Numbered from the stretch's first letter, positions 24,011 through 32,186 are shown. The stretch is DNA of 64,000 nt from Sphingomonas sp. PP-CE-1G-424 (GCF_004341085.1 NZ_SLXW01000001.1:62001-126000), one strand, 5' to 3'. Numbers and translations: made by a program. Notes: generated from the letters alone by a model not told the origin.

Positions 24011-26714
24011 GGTCTCCCGTGAGCTGCATCCAGAATTCGCGGACCTCCTGCCGCGTCGAGTCGAGCTTGGCAATCGCCGCGGGCCAGTCCGCCACGCCGA
24101 TCGCGCGCGCGATCAGCGCTTCGGTCGCGGCCCCCGGCGCGGTGGCATCGGGCGCGACCAGCCGCAGCGTCACCAGCAGCCGGGTCAGGACATCGTGTGC
24201 CGCGCGCATCGTCGCGGGCATCAGTTTCGCCTCGATCAACCGGTCGATCGCTGCGCCGAGGTTGGGGTCGAACCCGGTATGGTGGACGAGCTGGACGACG
24301 TGCACCGCGAATTCGAGATCGACCAGCCCGCCCGGCAACAGCTTGGCGTCGAGTGGGCCCTTGGCGGGCTTGTGCGCGGCCATCTCGGTGCGCATCGATC
24401 GCGCATCGGCCACCACGTCGCGCTGTGGCCGGTCACCGGCGAGGACATGGCGCACGATCGTCGCCACCGCCTTTCGCGCGGTTGCCGATCCGAACACCGG
24501 CCGGGCGCGGGTCAGCGCCATATGCTCCCAGGTCCACGCGTCCTCGCGCTGGTAGCGGGCAAAGCTGTCGAGCGTGACGACCAGCGGCCCCTGCCCGCCC
24601 GACGGCCGCAGCCGCGTGTCGATCTGGTATAGTGGCCCCGCCGCCGTCGCGACGGACAACGCACCGGTCACCCGTTGCGCCAGCCGGTTGTAGTAGAGCG
24701 TTGCCCCCAATGGCTTCGCACCATCCGACTCGGCGGAGAAATCTCCGGTGAACAGATAGATTACGTCGAGATCGGAGGCGTGGGTCAGCATCGCCCCGCC
24801 CATCCGACCCAGCGCCAGGATGACCAGTTCGCTGTCGAGGACGCGGCCATGAATCTTGGCGAATTCGTCGATCGTCGCCTGCGTGAGCACGCCGATCGCC
24901 GCCTCCGCGACCCGCGCATAGCCCGCTGCGACGGCCAGCGGATCGGACGTTCCGGCGATGATCTGCGCACCGAGCGCGAACCGCATTTCGCCGACCACCC
25001 GACGGACATGATCGAGTCGCGCCTGATAGTCGGCGCCCGCATCGCCGGCGCGCATCATCGCCTCCAGCGCCGCGACGTCGCCGACCGCCTCGAACGCGGT
25101 CGCATCGATCAGTCCGTCGAGCAGACCGGGGCGTCTCCCGAGATCATCCGCCAGCGTCGGCGCATGGCTGAGGATCGCCGCGAGCAAGGTCGCCAGCCCC
25201 GGCCGCGCCTCGAGCAGGCGGAAGATGTTGATCGCGCTCGGCAGCCGTTCGAGCAGCGCATCGAGCCTCAGTAGCGCGGATTGCGGCTCGGGCGCGGTCG
25301 CCAGCGCCGGCACCAGCGTCGGCAGCACCGCCTCCAGCGCCTCGCGAGCCGCGGGACTGCGCAGCGCTGGATAGGCACCGCCACGCCACGCCTCGATCCG
25401 GCGCCGCGCGGCCTCCGGGTCGGCGTACCCGGCCAGCGTCAGATCCGCATCGAGCGTGACCGGATCGTGCGAGAATGCGGGCCGCACGGTATCGTCGAGC
25501 GCGTCGTAGATCTGCCCGGTTTCGGTCACGCGCGGTCGGAGCAGCGCCAGCAGTGCCTCGGCATCCTGCACGCCGTGGAGCTTGGCCACCCGGTCGAGCG
25601 CATCGCCGGTCGGCAACGTATGCGTCTGGCGGTCGTCGATCATCTGCACGCGGTGCTCGATCGTGCGGAGCAGCGTGTAGCCGTCGCTCAGCGCGGTCGC
25701 TTCATCATCCGCGATCCAGCCCGCCTCGGCAAGGCGCGCCAAGGCGTCGCGCGTTGCGGGTGCCCGCAACGCCGGATCGCGTCCGCCGTGGATCAGCTGG
25801 TGGATCTGCGCGAAAAACTCCGCTTCGCGAATACCGCCGCGCCCTCGCTTGAGGTCATAGCCCGGGCCGAACGCCTGCCCCTGCGAATGGTGATCGCGGA
25901 TCCGTCGCGACATGCCACGAATTTCGCGAATCGCGCCGAAATCTCGCGCGCGCCGCCAGATGAACGGGCGGATCGTCTCCAGGAACTTCGTTCCAAGCGC
26001 GATATCCCCCGCTGCGGCGCGCGCGCGAATGAATGCGGCCCGCTCCCAGGGCAGCGCCTGCGCCTCGTAATAGCCGATCGCCGCCTCCACCGGCAGGACG
26101 ATCGGCGTGATCTCGGGCGACGGTCGCAGCCGCAGATCGACGCGCAGGACATACCCGTCGCCGTCGCGCGCCTGCAGCAGTTCGACGACGCGCTTGCCGA
26201 TCCGCACCGCCGCCTCGTCGGGCTCCTCCCGGGGACGACACGGCAGCGTGGCAGGATCGAACAGCAGGATCGGATCGATATCCGACGAGTAGTTGAGTTC
26301 GCCGCTCCCCTGCTTGCCCAGCGCGATCGCGGTGAAACCGCGGACCTCGGCGCCGGGGGTGCGCTCTTCGATCGCGGCGCGGATCGCGGTATCGAGCGCA
26401 TGGTCCGCGAACCTGGTAAGCGCGCCCGTCACCGCAGTCAGATCGAGGACGCCTGCCAGATCGCCGACCGCGACCGTCAAGGCCATCGCGCGACGTTCGA
26501 GCCGCAATCGCTTGGCGGTCGGCATATCGGGTTCGGCGCTCGACAGCGACAAATCGAGCCGCCCTTCACCAAGCGCCGTCGCCAGGACCGGCTCGCGGTC
26601 CAGCACCATCGACAGGAACGGCGACCAGTGTCGGGCACGGCTCGTCGCGTCGATGATACGATCAGCGGGAGCGGGACGCCCAGCGCGCGTAGGGTCGGAG
26701 AATGTTTCGGCCAT
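24000..26714 (-). CDS. glnE: Bifunctional glutamine synthetase adenylyltransferase/deadenylylase
   Basis: A 904-residue GlnE with two nucleotidyltransferase domains. The N-terminal, deadenylylating domain has ALGKQGSGELNYSSDIDPIL. The C-terminal, adenylylating domain has LALGRMGGAMLTHASDLDVI. PII-responsive linker helices lie between them. It adenylylates glutamine synthetase to switch it off under nitrogen excess and reverses this on demand. The length is close to E. coli GlnE (946 aa). The start is the ATG opening MAETFSDPTRAG; an earlier in-frame start is less likely. The 3' end overlaps bcp. glnA is not in the window. Confidence 0.95.
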   Translation of the reverse strand: MAETFSDPTRAGRPAPADRIIDATSRARHWSPFLSMVLDREPVLATALGEGRLDLSLSSAEPDMPTAKRLRLERRAMALTVAVGDLAGVLDLTAVTGALTRFADHALDTAIRAAIEERTPGAEVRGFTAIALGKQGSGELNYSSDIDPILLFDPATLPCRPREEPDEAAVRIGKRVVELLQARDGDGYVLRVDLRLRPSPEITPIVLPVEAAIGYYEAQALPWERAAFIRARAAAGDIALGTKFLETIRPFIWRRARDFGAIREIRGMSRRIRDHHSQGQAFGPGYDLKRGRGGIREAEFFAQIHQLIHGGRDPALRAPATRDALARLAEAGWIADDEATALSDGYTLLRTIEHRVQMIDDRQTHTLPTGDALDRVAKLHGVQDAEALLALLRPRVTETGQIYDALDDTVRPAFSHDPVTLDADLTLAGYADPEAARRRIEAWRGGAYPALRSPAAREALEAVLPTLVPALATAPEPQSALLRLDALLERLPSAINIFRLLEARPGLATLLAAILSHAPTLADDLGRRPGLLDGLIDATAFEAVGDVAALEAMMRAGDAGADYQARLDHVRRVVGEMRFALGAQIIAGTSDPLAVAAGYARVAEAAIGVLTQATIDEFAKIHGRVLDSELVILALGRMGGAMLTHASDLDVIYLFTGDFSAESDGAKPLGATLYYNRLAQRVTGALSVATAAGPLYQIDTRLRPSGGQGPLVVTLDSFARYQREDAWTWEHMALTRARPVFGSATARKAVATIVRHVLAGDRPQRDVVADARSMRTEMAAHKPAKGPLDAKLLPGGLVDLEFAVHVVQLVHHTGFDPNLGAAIDRLIEAKLMPATMRAAHDVLTRLLVTLRLVAPDATAPGAATEALIARAIGVADWPAAIAKLDSTRQEVREFWMQLTGDHDG

Positions 26715-26789
26715 GTCGGAATGATACAGACCGCGGCGACAGCCTGTAACTACAAAGCAACAAAAAGCACTTTTGGCCGTTATCAGGCC

Positions 26790-26972
26790 ATGTCTTATGC
26801 ATTTCACACGATCAAGCGCGAAGAGGACGGCCGGCAGACCGTGTACCGTCCGCGGGTCACCGACGTGATCGGTTATGCGTTGCGCGGCGCATTCGATGAA
26901 CCGAACGGGACGCCGTCAGACTTCACGGAGTTACTACACAGACTGGACGCCGTTCCTAGCCGCCTGCACTGA
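26790..26972 (+). CDS. Hypothetical small protein
   Basis: A 60-residue basic protein, MSYAFHTIKREEDGRQTVYR and on to a hydrophilic C-terminus ending HRLDAVPSRLH. I do not recognise a family. It lies between the divergent glnE start and the convergent end of ecfG, with a lower-GC A/T-rich leader (about 26755-26785) that could hold its promoter. Codon use is consistent with coding, and the frame has no competitor on the other strand. No membrane segment or cysteine is present. Confidence 0.55.
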   Translation: MSYAFHTIKREEDGRQTVYRPRVTDVIGYALRGAFDEPNGTPSDFTELLHRLDAVPSRLH

Positions 26973-26995
26973 CGACACCTGTCGATCGGCAGTGA

Positions 26996-27649
26996 TCACC
27001 GACCGCGGCTGAGTTCCTCGACGTCACCCATGATCGAATCCAGCGCGGTCTTGGTCGTATCGGTCTCATGATCGCGACGTGACGGCAGCGATCCGTCGTT
27101 GAGGATCGTCTCCAACGCTACGCGACCCCGCGCGACACGGCTCTTGATGGTTCCGACCGCGACGCCGCAGATTTCGGCGGCTTCCTCATAGGCGAACCCG
27201 CCTGCGCCAACCAAAATCAGCGCCTCGCGCTGCGGCTGCGGCAGGTGCATCAGCGCCCGCTGCATGTCGCCTAGTTCAACGTGGCGATCCTGGCTCGCAG
27301 GTGCCGCGAGGATACGATCCGCAACCAGATCGTCCCATTCGCCCTTGAAGCGCGCGCGACGCATCTGCGACAGATACAGGTTGCGCAGGATGATGAACGT
27401 CCACGCGCGCATGTTCGTGCCGGCCTGGAACCGCAGACGCGCCGCCCATGCCTTCAACAGCGTTTCCTGCACCAGATCATCAGCGAGATCGCGGCTACCC
27501 GACAGCGACCGGCCGAACGCACGAAGATGCGGGATCACCTGCGCCAGCTGAACCTTGAACTCGGCATCCGACAACGAGACATGCTCGACCGGCACGACGA
27601 CTTCGTCGATATCGTCGTCGACATCGGTGCGTGGAGCAGGCTGGGTCAT
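26996..27649 (-). CDS. ecfG: ECF sigma factor EcfG (general stress response)
   Basis: A 217-residue ECF sigma factor. Region 2 covers about residues 35-105 (SLSGSRDLADDLVQETLLKA, RAWTFIILRNLYLSQMRRAR), and region 4 about 125-180 (MHLPQPQREALILVGAGGFA, CGVAVGTIKSRVARGR). The tight neighbourhood with phyR and nepR identifies it as EcfG, which directs the alphaproteobacterial general stress regulon from GGAAC-N16/17-CGTT promoters. NepR sequesters it until phosphorylated PhyR binds NepR. An acidic N-terminal extension (about residues 9-20) precedes region 2. The ATG opening MTQPAPRTDVDD was chosen. Confidence 0.93.
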   Translation of the reverse strand: MTQPAPRTDVDDDIDEVVVPVEHVSLSDAEFKVQLAQVIPHLRAFGRSLSGSRDLADDLVQETLLKAWAARLRFQAGTNMRAWTFIILRNLYLSQMRRARFKGEWDDLVADRILAAPASQDRHVELGDMQRALMHLPQPQREALILVGAGGFAYEEAAEICGVAVGTIKSRVARGRVALETILNDGSLPSRRDHETDTTKTALDSIMGDVEELSRGR

Positions 27650-27745
27650 GGTAATCCGATCAATCCCGATGGAGCGATGCCGTCGACACGTGACAAGCAT
27701 AAGGATGCGCTGTGGTCATTACCAACAACGCGCACCCAACAAAAG

Positions 27746-27883
27746 TTAACGAAGGACGAGAAAACCGAAAATCACGATTACCAGTACCAAGGAGATCGCC
27801 AGAATATACCGCGTCATATGAGGCGTTGCCCCAGCGCGCGCGTCGTCGGTTTTGACGTGGATACGATCGTTCGGGTCAGCCAT
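27746..27883 (-). CDS. Small single-pass membrane protein in the stress locus
   Basis: A 45-residue protein: a polar, charged N-terminus (MADPNDRIHVKTDDARAG) followed by one transmembrane helix (YILAISLVLVIVIFGFLVL) and a final Arg. It lies between phyR and ecfG on the same strand, about 100 bp from each, which suggests it belongs to the stress locus. Its 5' leader contains a GGGTCCG/CGGACCC hairpin at 27912-27940. No family is recognised. The strong helix and ATG support a real gene despite the small size. Confidence 0.55.
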   Translation of the reverse strand: MADPNDRIHVKTDDARAGATPHMTRYILAISLVLVIVIFGFLVLR

Positions 27884-27997
27884 GATATGTTTAACCCCCG
27901 GGAACAGTTTTGGGTCCGCAGCCGTAACGAACACGGACCCATACTGAATTATAAATACGCCCTAATCAAGGCGTTGACTGCCCCTGACGCAACCGAT

Positions 27998-28801
27998 TTA
28001 GTTTGCGGGGACGGTCGCCTGATCGAAGAACAGCGCCTGGCTGATCGCCGCCTTGACCGTCGAACGCTGGAACGGCTTGGTGATCAGGAAGGTCGGCTCG
28101 GGCCGCTCGCCGGTCAGCAGGCGCTCGGGGAACGCGGTGATGAAGATCACCGGAACCTCGAACTCGGCCAAGATATCCTTGACCGCATCGATGCCCGAAC
28201 TGTCGTCGGCAAGCTGGATGTCGGCGAGCACGAGGCCCGGCCGCATTTCCATCGCCAACGCGACCGCTTCGTCGCGGGTAACCGCGACACCCGTCACGTC
28301 ATGGCCGAGATCACGCACGATCGTCTCGATATCCATCGCGATGATCGGTTCGTCTTCGATGATCAGGACCTTCGCGCGGGTCTGGTTCTCGATTTCGGAC
28401 AGCGCATCGGCGACGAGATCGTCGACTTCGCTCGGCTCGACTTCGATCAGATACGCGGCATCCTCGGGCGTGAAACCCTCCATCGCGGTCAGCAACAGGG
28501 CCTGCCGCGACAACGGGGTCATGCGGGCCAGACGCGCACGCGCGACGGCTTCATGACCCTTGGCTTCATCGACACCGTCGTCGGCAACCTCGTCGAAATT
28601 CGCGGAATTCCAGATCGCCTGGAACATCCGGTACAGGCCGAGGCGGGGATCGACATCGCGAGGAAACTCCTCGGGGGCTGCGACGATGGCCTCGAGCGTG
28701 GCGCGAACGTACTTGTCGCCATGCATCTGGCTACCGGTCAGTGCCCGGCCATAGCGCCGCAAAAAGGGAAGGTGCGGTGCGAGTTGCTGTCCAAGCGACA
28801 T
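27998..28801 (-). CDS. phyR: Response regulator PhyR (sigma-like anti-anti-sigma factor)
   Basis: A 267-residue regulator with an N-terminal sigma-like half (sigma2-like HLPFLRRYGRALTGSQMHGD; sigma4-like MTPLSRQALLLTAMEGFTPE with EDAAYLIEVEPSEVDDLV) and a C-terminal receiver (VLIIEDEPIIAMDIE, phospho-acceptor Asp194 in LADIQLADD, VIFITAFPERLLTG, and FLITKPF). Phosphorylation opens the protein so that the sigma-like half captures NepR, freeing EcfG. It is divergent from nepR, a common layout in sphingomonads. The ATG opening MSLGQQLAPHLPF is the conserved start. Confidence 0.96.
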   Translation of the reverse strand: MSLGQQLAPHLPFLRRYGRALTGSQMHGDKYVRATLEAIVAAPEEFPRDVDPRLGLYRMFQAIWNSANFDEVADDGVDEAKGHEAVARARLARMTPLSRQALLLTAMEGFTPEDAAYLIEVEPSEVDDLVADALSEIENQTRAKVLIIEDEPIIAMDIETIVRDLGHDVTGVAVTRDEAVALAMEMRPGLVLADIQLADDSSGIDAVKDILAEFEVPVIFITAFPERLLTGERPEPTFLITKPFQRSTVKAAISQALFFDQATVPAN

Positions 28802-28956
28802 GGGTAACGAATACTCCCTGATCCTATGCGGCCCCTCATGTGTCGGGCGGCTCGCAGCATTACAATGGCGTTGGTCGAAAATGGCCCGGATCCGTCGCCC
28901 GATCGTCTTAAAATATGACAACGTTGTACGGAGCCGGGGAAATTTCGCTCGGACAC

Positions 28957-28982
28957 GGAACTATCGAGATGCTATTTGGTTT
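28957..28982 (+). promoter_or_regulatory. Candidate EcfG-dependent promoter upstream of nepR
   Basis: GGAAC at 28957-28961, 16 bp, then GGTTT at 28978-28982, against the EcfG consensus GGAAC-N16/17-CGTT (one mismatch in the -10). It lies about 93 bp before the nepR start in the phyR-nepR gap and would give the usual positive feedback on the locus. Confidence 0.55.
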
Positions 28983-29074
28983 CACGAACAGCTTTTTGTG
29001 AGTAGGCGACCTGTGTCAGGGATCGTGCCATGCTCGCAACCACACCATCGGTATGCGTCGTGCAGGGGGAAGTT

Positions 29075-29239
29075 TTGAGTTTGGGCCACGACACGGAGAA
29101 GACTTCGTCTGCCAAGATCCCGAAGGCTATCCCCAACAAGGATCAGCAAATGGGGTCGGCCTTGCGCTCGGTCTACCAGAAAACTGTCGATGAGACGATT
29201 CCGGACGATCTGCTCGATCTTCTCGGCAAGCTAGACTGA
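29075..29239 (+). CDS. nepR: Anti-sigma factor NepR
   Basis: A small helical anti-sigma factor of about 54 residues. The conserved core is MGSALRSVYQKTVDETIPDD followed by LLDLLGKLD, the two NepR helices that clamp EcfG or PhyR. I chose the TTG at 29075 (MSLGHDTEKTS) because GGGGGA lies five bases upstream; an in-frame ATG at 29030 would add 15 residues that do not resemble NepR. It is divergent from phyR and 11 bp upstream of the HRXXN kinase, with which it is probably co-transcribed from the EcfG-type promoter at 28957. Confidence 0.9.
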   Translation: MSLGHDTEKTSSAKIPKAIPNKDQQMGSALRSVYQKTVDETIPDDLLDLLGKLD

Positions 29240-29250
29240 CGACGGGCCGG

Positions 29251-30879
29251 ATGGCCTCGCCGATCGATTTGTCCGACGAGCGATCGCCGCTCGCAGAACT
29301 CCCCGAACATCGACTGTTTGCAACGATGCGGCGGCTGCCGACCGGTGCAAAACTCTTCCTCATCCTCAGTGCGGCACTACTGCCGCTGGCGTTGATCGCG
29401 GTTTTCGCGACGTTGCAGACCACGCGGCTGGCCGATCAGGAAGCGCGGGCACGGCTGCGTGTCACCGCCAACGAAAGCGCGCGTGCCATCGCGATCGAGC
29501 TGGTGGGCGACATGACGGCGCTCCGCGTCGCCGTGAACGCGCTCGGCAACGATCCCGCCGACGCACCGAGTTGCGCACGCGCGCAGGGCGTCTTCGCACA
29601 GCAGTCCTCGGCCGGGACCCGATTCATCATCACCGACCGCGCTGGCCACGTGCTGTGCGGCGTCGCGCTGCCCAACCCGGTGACGTTGCGACGCGACGAC
29701 ATGCCGATCTCGGCGGCGATCGTGCCGGACACCGGGCTGCTGTTGGCGATCTCCGGTCCCACGTCCGGCCGACGCGGCGGCACTTCCGCACGCGCCTATT
29801 TCCCCCGCGCGTTCCTCGAAAAGATTGCGACGCCGTCGACGCGCGCCTCGGCGGTCAGCAGCGCGATCGTCCTCGACGAAGAAGCGCTCCACCTCGAAAC
29901 CATCCCCGACGAACGGCCGCTCGATCGCATGGAGACGACCCGTACCGACCTCGGCGTCGCAGGCCTCGCACTGCGCACCAGCGTCCGCAGCGCGCCGGTC
30001 ACGTCGTCGCTGATCGTCGCGATGCTATTGCCGCTGCTGATGTGGCTCGCAGCCGCCAGCATCGCGTGGTTCGTGGTCGACCGACTGCTGATCCGGCCGT
30101 TGCGGCGGCTGCGCGGCGCGGTCGCGGCGTTCACGCCCGGCGAGGAACTCGATTTCGGCGTCGTCAGCACGCTGCCCGCGCAGGAAATCCGTGAACTCGG
30201 CGAGACGTTCCAGTCGATCAGCCGAACGGTCGCGTTGCACGAAGCGGGGCTCGCCGAGGGGCTGGTCAGACAGACCAAGCTGACGCGCGAAGTGCATCAC
30301 CGGGTCAAGAACAACCTTCAGGTGATCTCCAGCCTCATCAATTTCCACGCGCGCAGCGCCCCCAGCGCGGATGCGACCGCGGCCTATTCCTCGATCCAGC
30401 GCCGCGTCGATGCGCTGGCGGTGGTGCACCGCAATCATTTCGCCGAGCTCGAGGAAAATCGCGGGCTCAACCTGCGTACGATGATCGGCGAATTGTCGGC
30501 CAACATCCGCGCGACCGCGTCCGAACGGTCGCACGGCCTCGGCATCACGCTCGATATCGACCCGTATCTCGTCAACCAGGATGTCGCCGTCGCGATCGCG
30601 TTCCTCGTCACCGAAATGATCGAGCTGGCGATCAGTTGCGATCCGGTCGCGCAGATCAGGATCGTCGTGAAACCCGCCGAAAAGATCGCCGACAAACCCG
30701 ACCGCGGACTGCTGCGCGTCGTGTCGCGCGCCTTGGTCGAGAGCGATGCGCTGCGCGAGTCGGTCTCGCGCTATGGGCGTGTCATGGAGGGTCTTTCGCG
30801 CCAGTTGCGCTCGCCGCTCCATCACGATCCATTGGTCGGCGCGTACGAGATCGCCTTCGCGGTCACCGGTCGCGACTGA
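29251..30879 (+). CDS. HRXXN-type sensor histidine kinase of the stress locus, degenerate ATP domain
   Basis: A 542-residue membrane sensor kinase. Two transmembrane helices (about 39-57 and 258-280) flank an extracytoplasmic domain of about 200 residues with one pair of cysteines (DAPSCARAQ, HVLCGVAL). A HAMP-like linker leads to a HisKA_2 domain with the HRXXN signature (REVHHRVKNNLQVISSLINF, His350). HRXXN kinases feed the PhyR pathway in sphingomonads. The ATP domain looks degenerate: the N-box position reads FLVTEMIELAIS without the usual Asn, and no DxGxG box is found. It may act as a phosphatase or partner kinase. It lies 11 bp after nepR. Confidence 0.88.
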   Translation: MASPIDLSDERSPLAELPEHRLFATMRRLPTGAKLFLILSAALLPLALIAVFATLQTTRLADQEARARLRVTANESARAIAIELVGDMTALRVAVNALGNDPADAPSCARAQGVFAQQSSAGTRFIITDRAGHVLCGVALPNPVTLRRDDMPISAAIVPDTGLLLAISGPTSGRRGGTSARAYFPRAFLEKIATPSTRASAVSSAIVLDEEALHLETIPDERPLDRMETTRTDLGVAGLALRTSVRSAPVTSSLIVAMLLPLLMWLAAASIAWFVVDRLLIRPLRRLRGAVAAFTPGEELDFGVVSTLPAQEIRELGETFQSISRTVALHEAGLAEGLVRQTKLTREVHHRVKNNLQVISSLINFHARSAPSADATAAYSSIQRRVDALAVVHRNHFAELEENRGLNLRTMIGELSANIRATASERSHGLGITLDIDPYLVNQDVAVAIAFLVTEMIELAISCDPVAQIRIVVKPAEKIADKPDRGLLRVVSRALVESDALRESVSRYGRVMEGLSRQLRSPLHHDPLVGAYEIAFAVTGRD

Positions 30880-30925
30880 GCGAACCCGGAATTTCCGGTT
30901 CGTAGGATAAAATTCGGAAAAACTG

Positions 30926-30951
30926 GGAACCGAGTGCCGCGACCACCGTTT
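30926..30951 (+). promoter_or_regulatory. EcfG-dependent promoter of the candidate small RNA
   Basis: GGAAC at 30926-30930, exactly 16 bp, then CGTTT at 30947-30951: a full match to the EcfG consensus. It lies 47 bp after the stress-locus kinase and points at the two-hairpin RNA beginning a few bases downstream, not directly at a coding start. Confidence 0.75.
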
Positions 30952-30956
30952 GATAA

Positions 30957-31055
30957 TTCGGATAGCGAATATATGCCCCCCCGCTCTCGCTATCCCGAAC
31001 ACAGGCCCGGCCGCATCACCCTCCCCCCCCGGTGATGCTGTCGGGCCTTTAATTT
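30957..31055 (+). ncRNA. Candidate general-stress small RNA, GsrN-like
   Basis: About 100 nt starting just after the perfect EcfG promoter and ending at a Rho-independent terminator. The 5' hairpin has a perfect 9-bp stem (GGATAGCGA 30960-30968 with TCGCTATCC 30987-30995) and an 18-nt loop containing C7. The 3' hairpin (31004-31047) pairs GGCCCG with CGGGCC and GCATCACC with GGTGATGC around a loop of CT followed by C8, then TTTAATTT. C-rich loops are the seed of Caulobacter GsrN and other alphaproteobacterial sRNAs that bind Shine-Dalgarno sequences. No ORF is present. The structure and promoter are directly visible; GsrN homology and the exact ends are inferred. Confidence 0.65.
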
Positions 31056-31151
31056 ATCCAAAGCACTGCGTTGCCGAGTTTCGCCGCCGGAACGAAATTC
31101 CCGCCCGAACATTGCATCTCCGGTGGCATTCAAGCCCTTGGAGGAAGTATT

Positions 31152-31286
31152 ATGCGTAAGTTGGTTGGACTGGCGATCGTGGCTAGCGCTTTGATGGTAT
31201 CGGCCTGCAACACCGTCGAGGGTGCGGGCAAGGACGTGGCTTCGGCTGGCAAGACCGTCGCGAAGACCGCAGACAACGCCAAGTAA
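31152..31286 (+). CDS. Entericidin A/B-family small lipoprotein
   Basis: A 44-residue lipoprotein: basic N-terminus (MRKLVGLAIVASALMVSACN) with a lipobox ending VSAC, then the EcnA/B tail NTVEGAGKDVASAGKTVAKT. Lipidation at Cys20 would anchor it in the envelope. Entericidins are stress-induced in several Proteobacteria and are often in general stress regulons. GGAGG lies 6 bp before the ATG. A weaker EcfG-like site (GGAAC at 31089-31093, then CATT) sits about 40 bp upstream of the gene, and the strong site at 30926 is separated from it by the sRNA terminator. A strong terminator follows. Confidence 0.9.
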   Translation: MRKLVGLAIVASALMVSACNTVEGAGKDVASAGKTVAKTADNAK

Positions 31287-31307
31287 GCCTTCACGCTTAG
31301 TGCAATG

Positions 31308-31341
31308 CGGGGCCCGGTGCACATGCACCGGGCCCCGTTTT
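31308..31341. terminator. Bidirectional terminator between entericidin gene and tatC
   Basis: CGGGGCCCGGTGCA is mirrored perfectly by TGCACCGGGCCCCG (31308-31337), followed by TTTT on the plus strand. It serves the entericidin transcript and faces the end of tatC. Confidence 0.9.
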
Positions 31342-31345
31342 CGTA

Positions 31346-32143
31346 TCAGCGCTCGACGATATCGGTACCAGCTTCGGTCTCGTCCTCACCGTCCGTCGCC
31401 TGCGCCTTGGCGCGGCTGCGCTCGGTGAACCAGATGCCGATCAGCGCCATTTCGTACAGGATGACGAGCGGGATCGCGAGCAGCAGCTGCGATCCGATAT
31501 CCGGCGGCGTCAGCACTGCGGCGATCGCGAACGCCGCGACGATCGCATAACGCCGCGCGCCGATCAGCTGCTTGCGCGTGACGATGCCCGCCCGCTCGAG
31601 CAGCATCAACAGCACCGGCAGCAGGAACGATATGCCGAAGCCGAACAGGAACTGCATCGTGAACGACAGGTAATTGCCGATTCCGGGCAGCGCCTCGCGG
31701 TGGATGCCGCCGACCATCCCGTCGAAGCCGAGCAGGAAATGCAACGCCATCGGGATCGCGACGTAGTACGCCATCGCCGCGCCGGTCAGGAACAGCACCG
31801 GGGTCGCGAGGATGAATGGCAGGAGCGCGCGCTTCTCCTTCTTGTAGAGCCCGGGCGCGACGAACTGCCAGAGTTGGTTCGCGATCACCGGGAACGACAG
31901 CATCATCGCCGCGAAGAACGCCACCTTGATCTGGACGAAGAACGCCTCGAATATCTCGGTGTAGATCACCTTGTTCTGCCCCGCCGCGAGCAGCGGGTGG
32001 ACCAGGAAGCCGAAGATATCCTCGGCGAAATACATCGCGATCGCGAACGTCACGACCAGCGCGGCGATGCAGTAGAGCAACCGCCGCCGCAACTCGATCA
32101 GATGGTCGAGCAACGGTGCCCGGCTGGCGTCGATCTCGCTCAT
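31346..32143 (-). CDS. tatC: Sec-independent protein translocase TatC
   Basis: A 265-residue inner-membrane protein with six transmembrane helices and the TatC signatures LLDHLIELRRRLLY at the N-terminus, FPVIANQLWQFVAPGLYKKE, and FGISFLLPVLLMLLERAG. TatC recognises twin-arginine signal peptides and, with TatA and TatB, exports folded proteins. The acidic C-terminal tail is slightly extended (DGEDETEAGTDIVER). It is the third gene of tatA-tatB-tatC on the minus strand, 43 bp after tatB. Confidence 0.97.
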   Translation of the reverse strand: MSEIDASRAPLLDHLIELRRRLLYCIAALVVTFAIAMYFAEDIFGFLVHPLLAAGQNKVIYTEIFEAFFVQIKVAFFAAMMLSFPVIANQLWQFVAPGLYKKEKRALLPFILATPVLFLTGAAMAYYVAIPMALHFLLGFDGMVGGIHREALPGIGNYLSFTMQFLFGFGISFLLPVLLMLLERAGIVTRKQLIGARRYAIVAAFAIAAVLTPPDIGSQLLLAIPLVILYEMALIGIWFTERSRAKAQATDGEDETEAGTDIVER

Positions 32144-32186
32144 GTCATGCTTTCAGCCGCCCCGGGGGCGCGGAGGTTGATGGCGA

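Noticed and set aside
27900..27930. GGAAC followed after 17 bp by CGTA considered as an EcfG promoter
   Set aside because: The -10 does not match CGTT and it points away from the small membrane gene toward no plus-strand gene.
27912..27940. GGGTCCG/CGGACCC hairpin downstream of phyR considered as its terminator
   Set aside because: On the minus strand the stem is followed by AAAAC, not a T-tract. It may be a leader structure of the small membrane protein instead.
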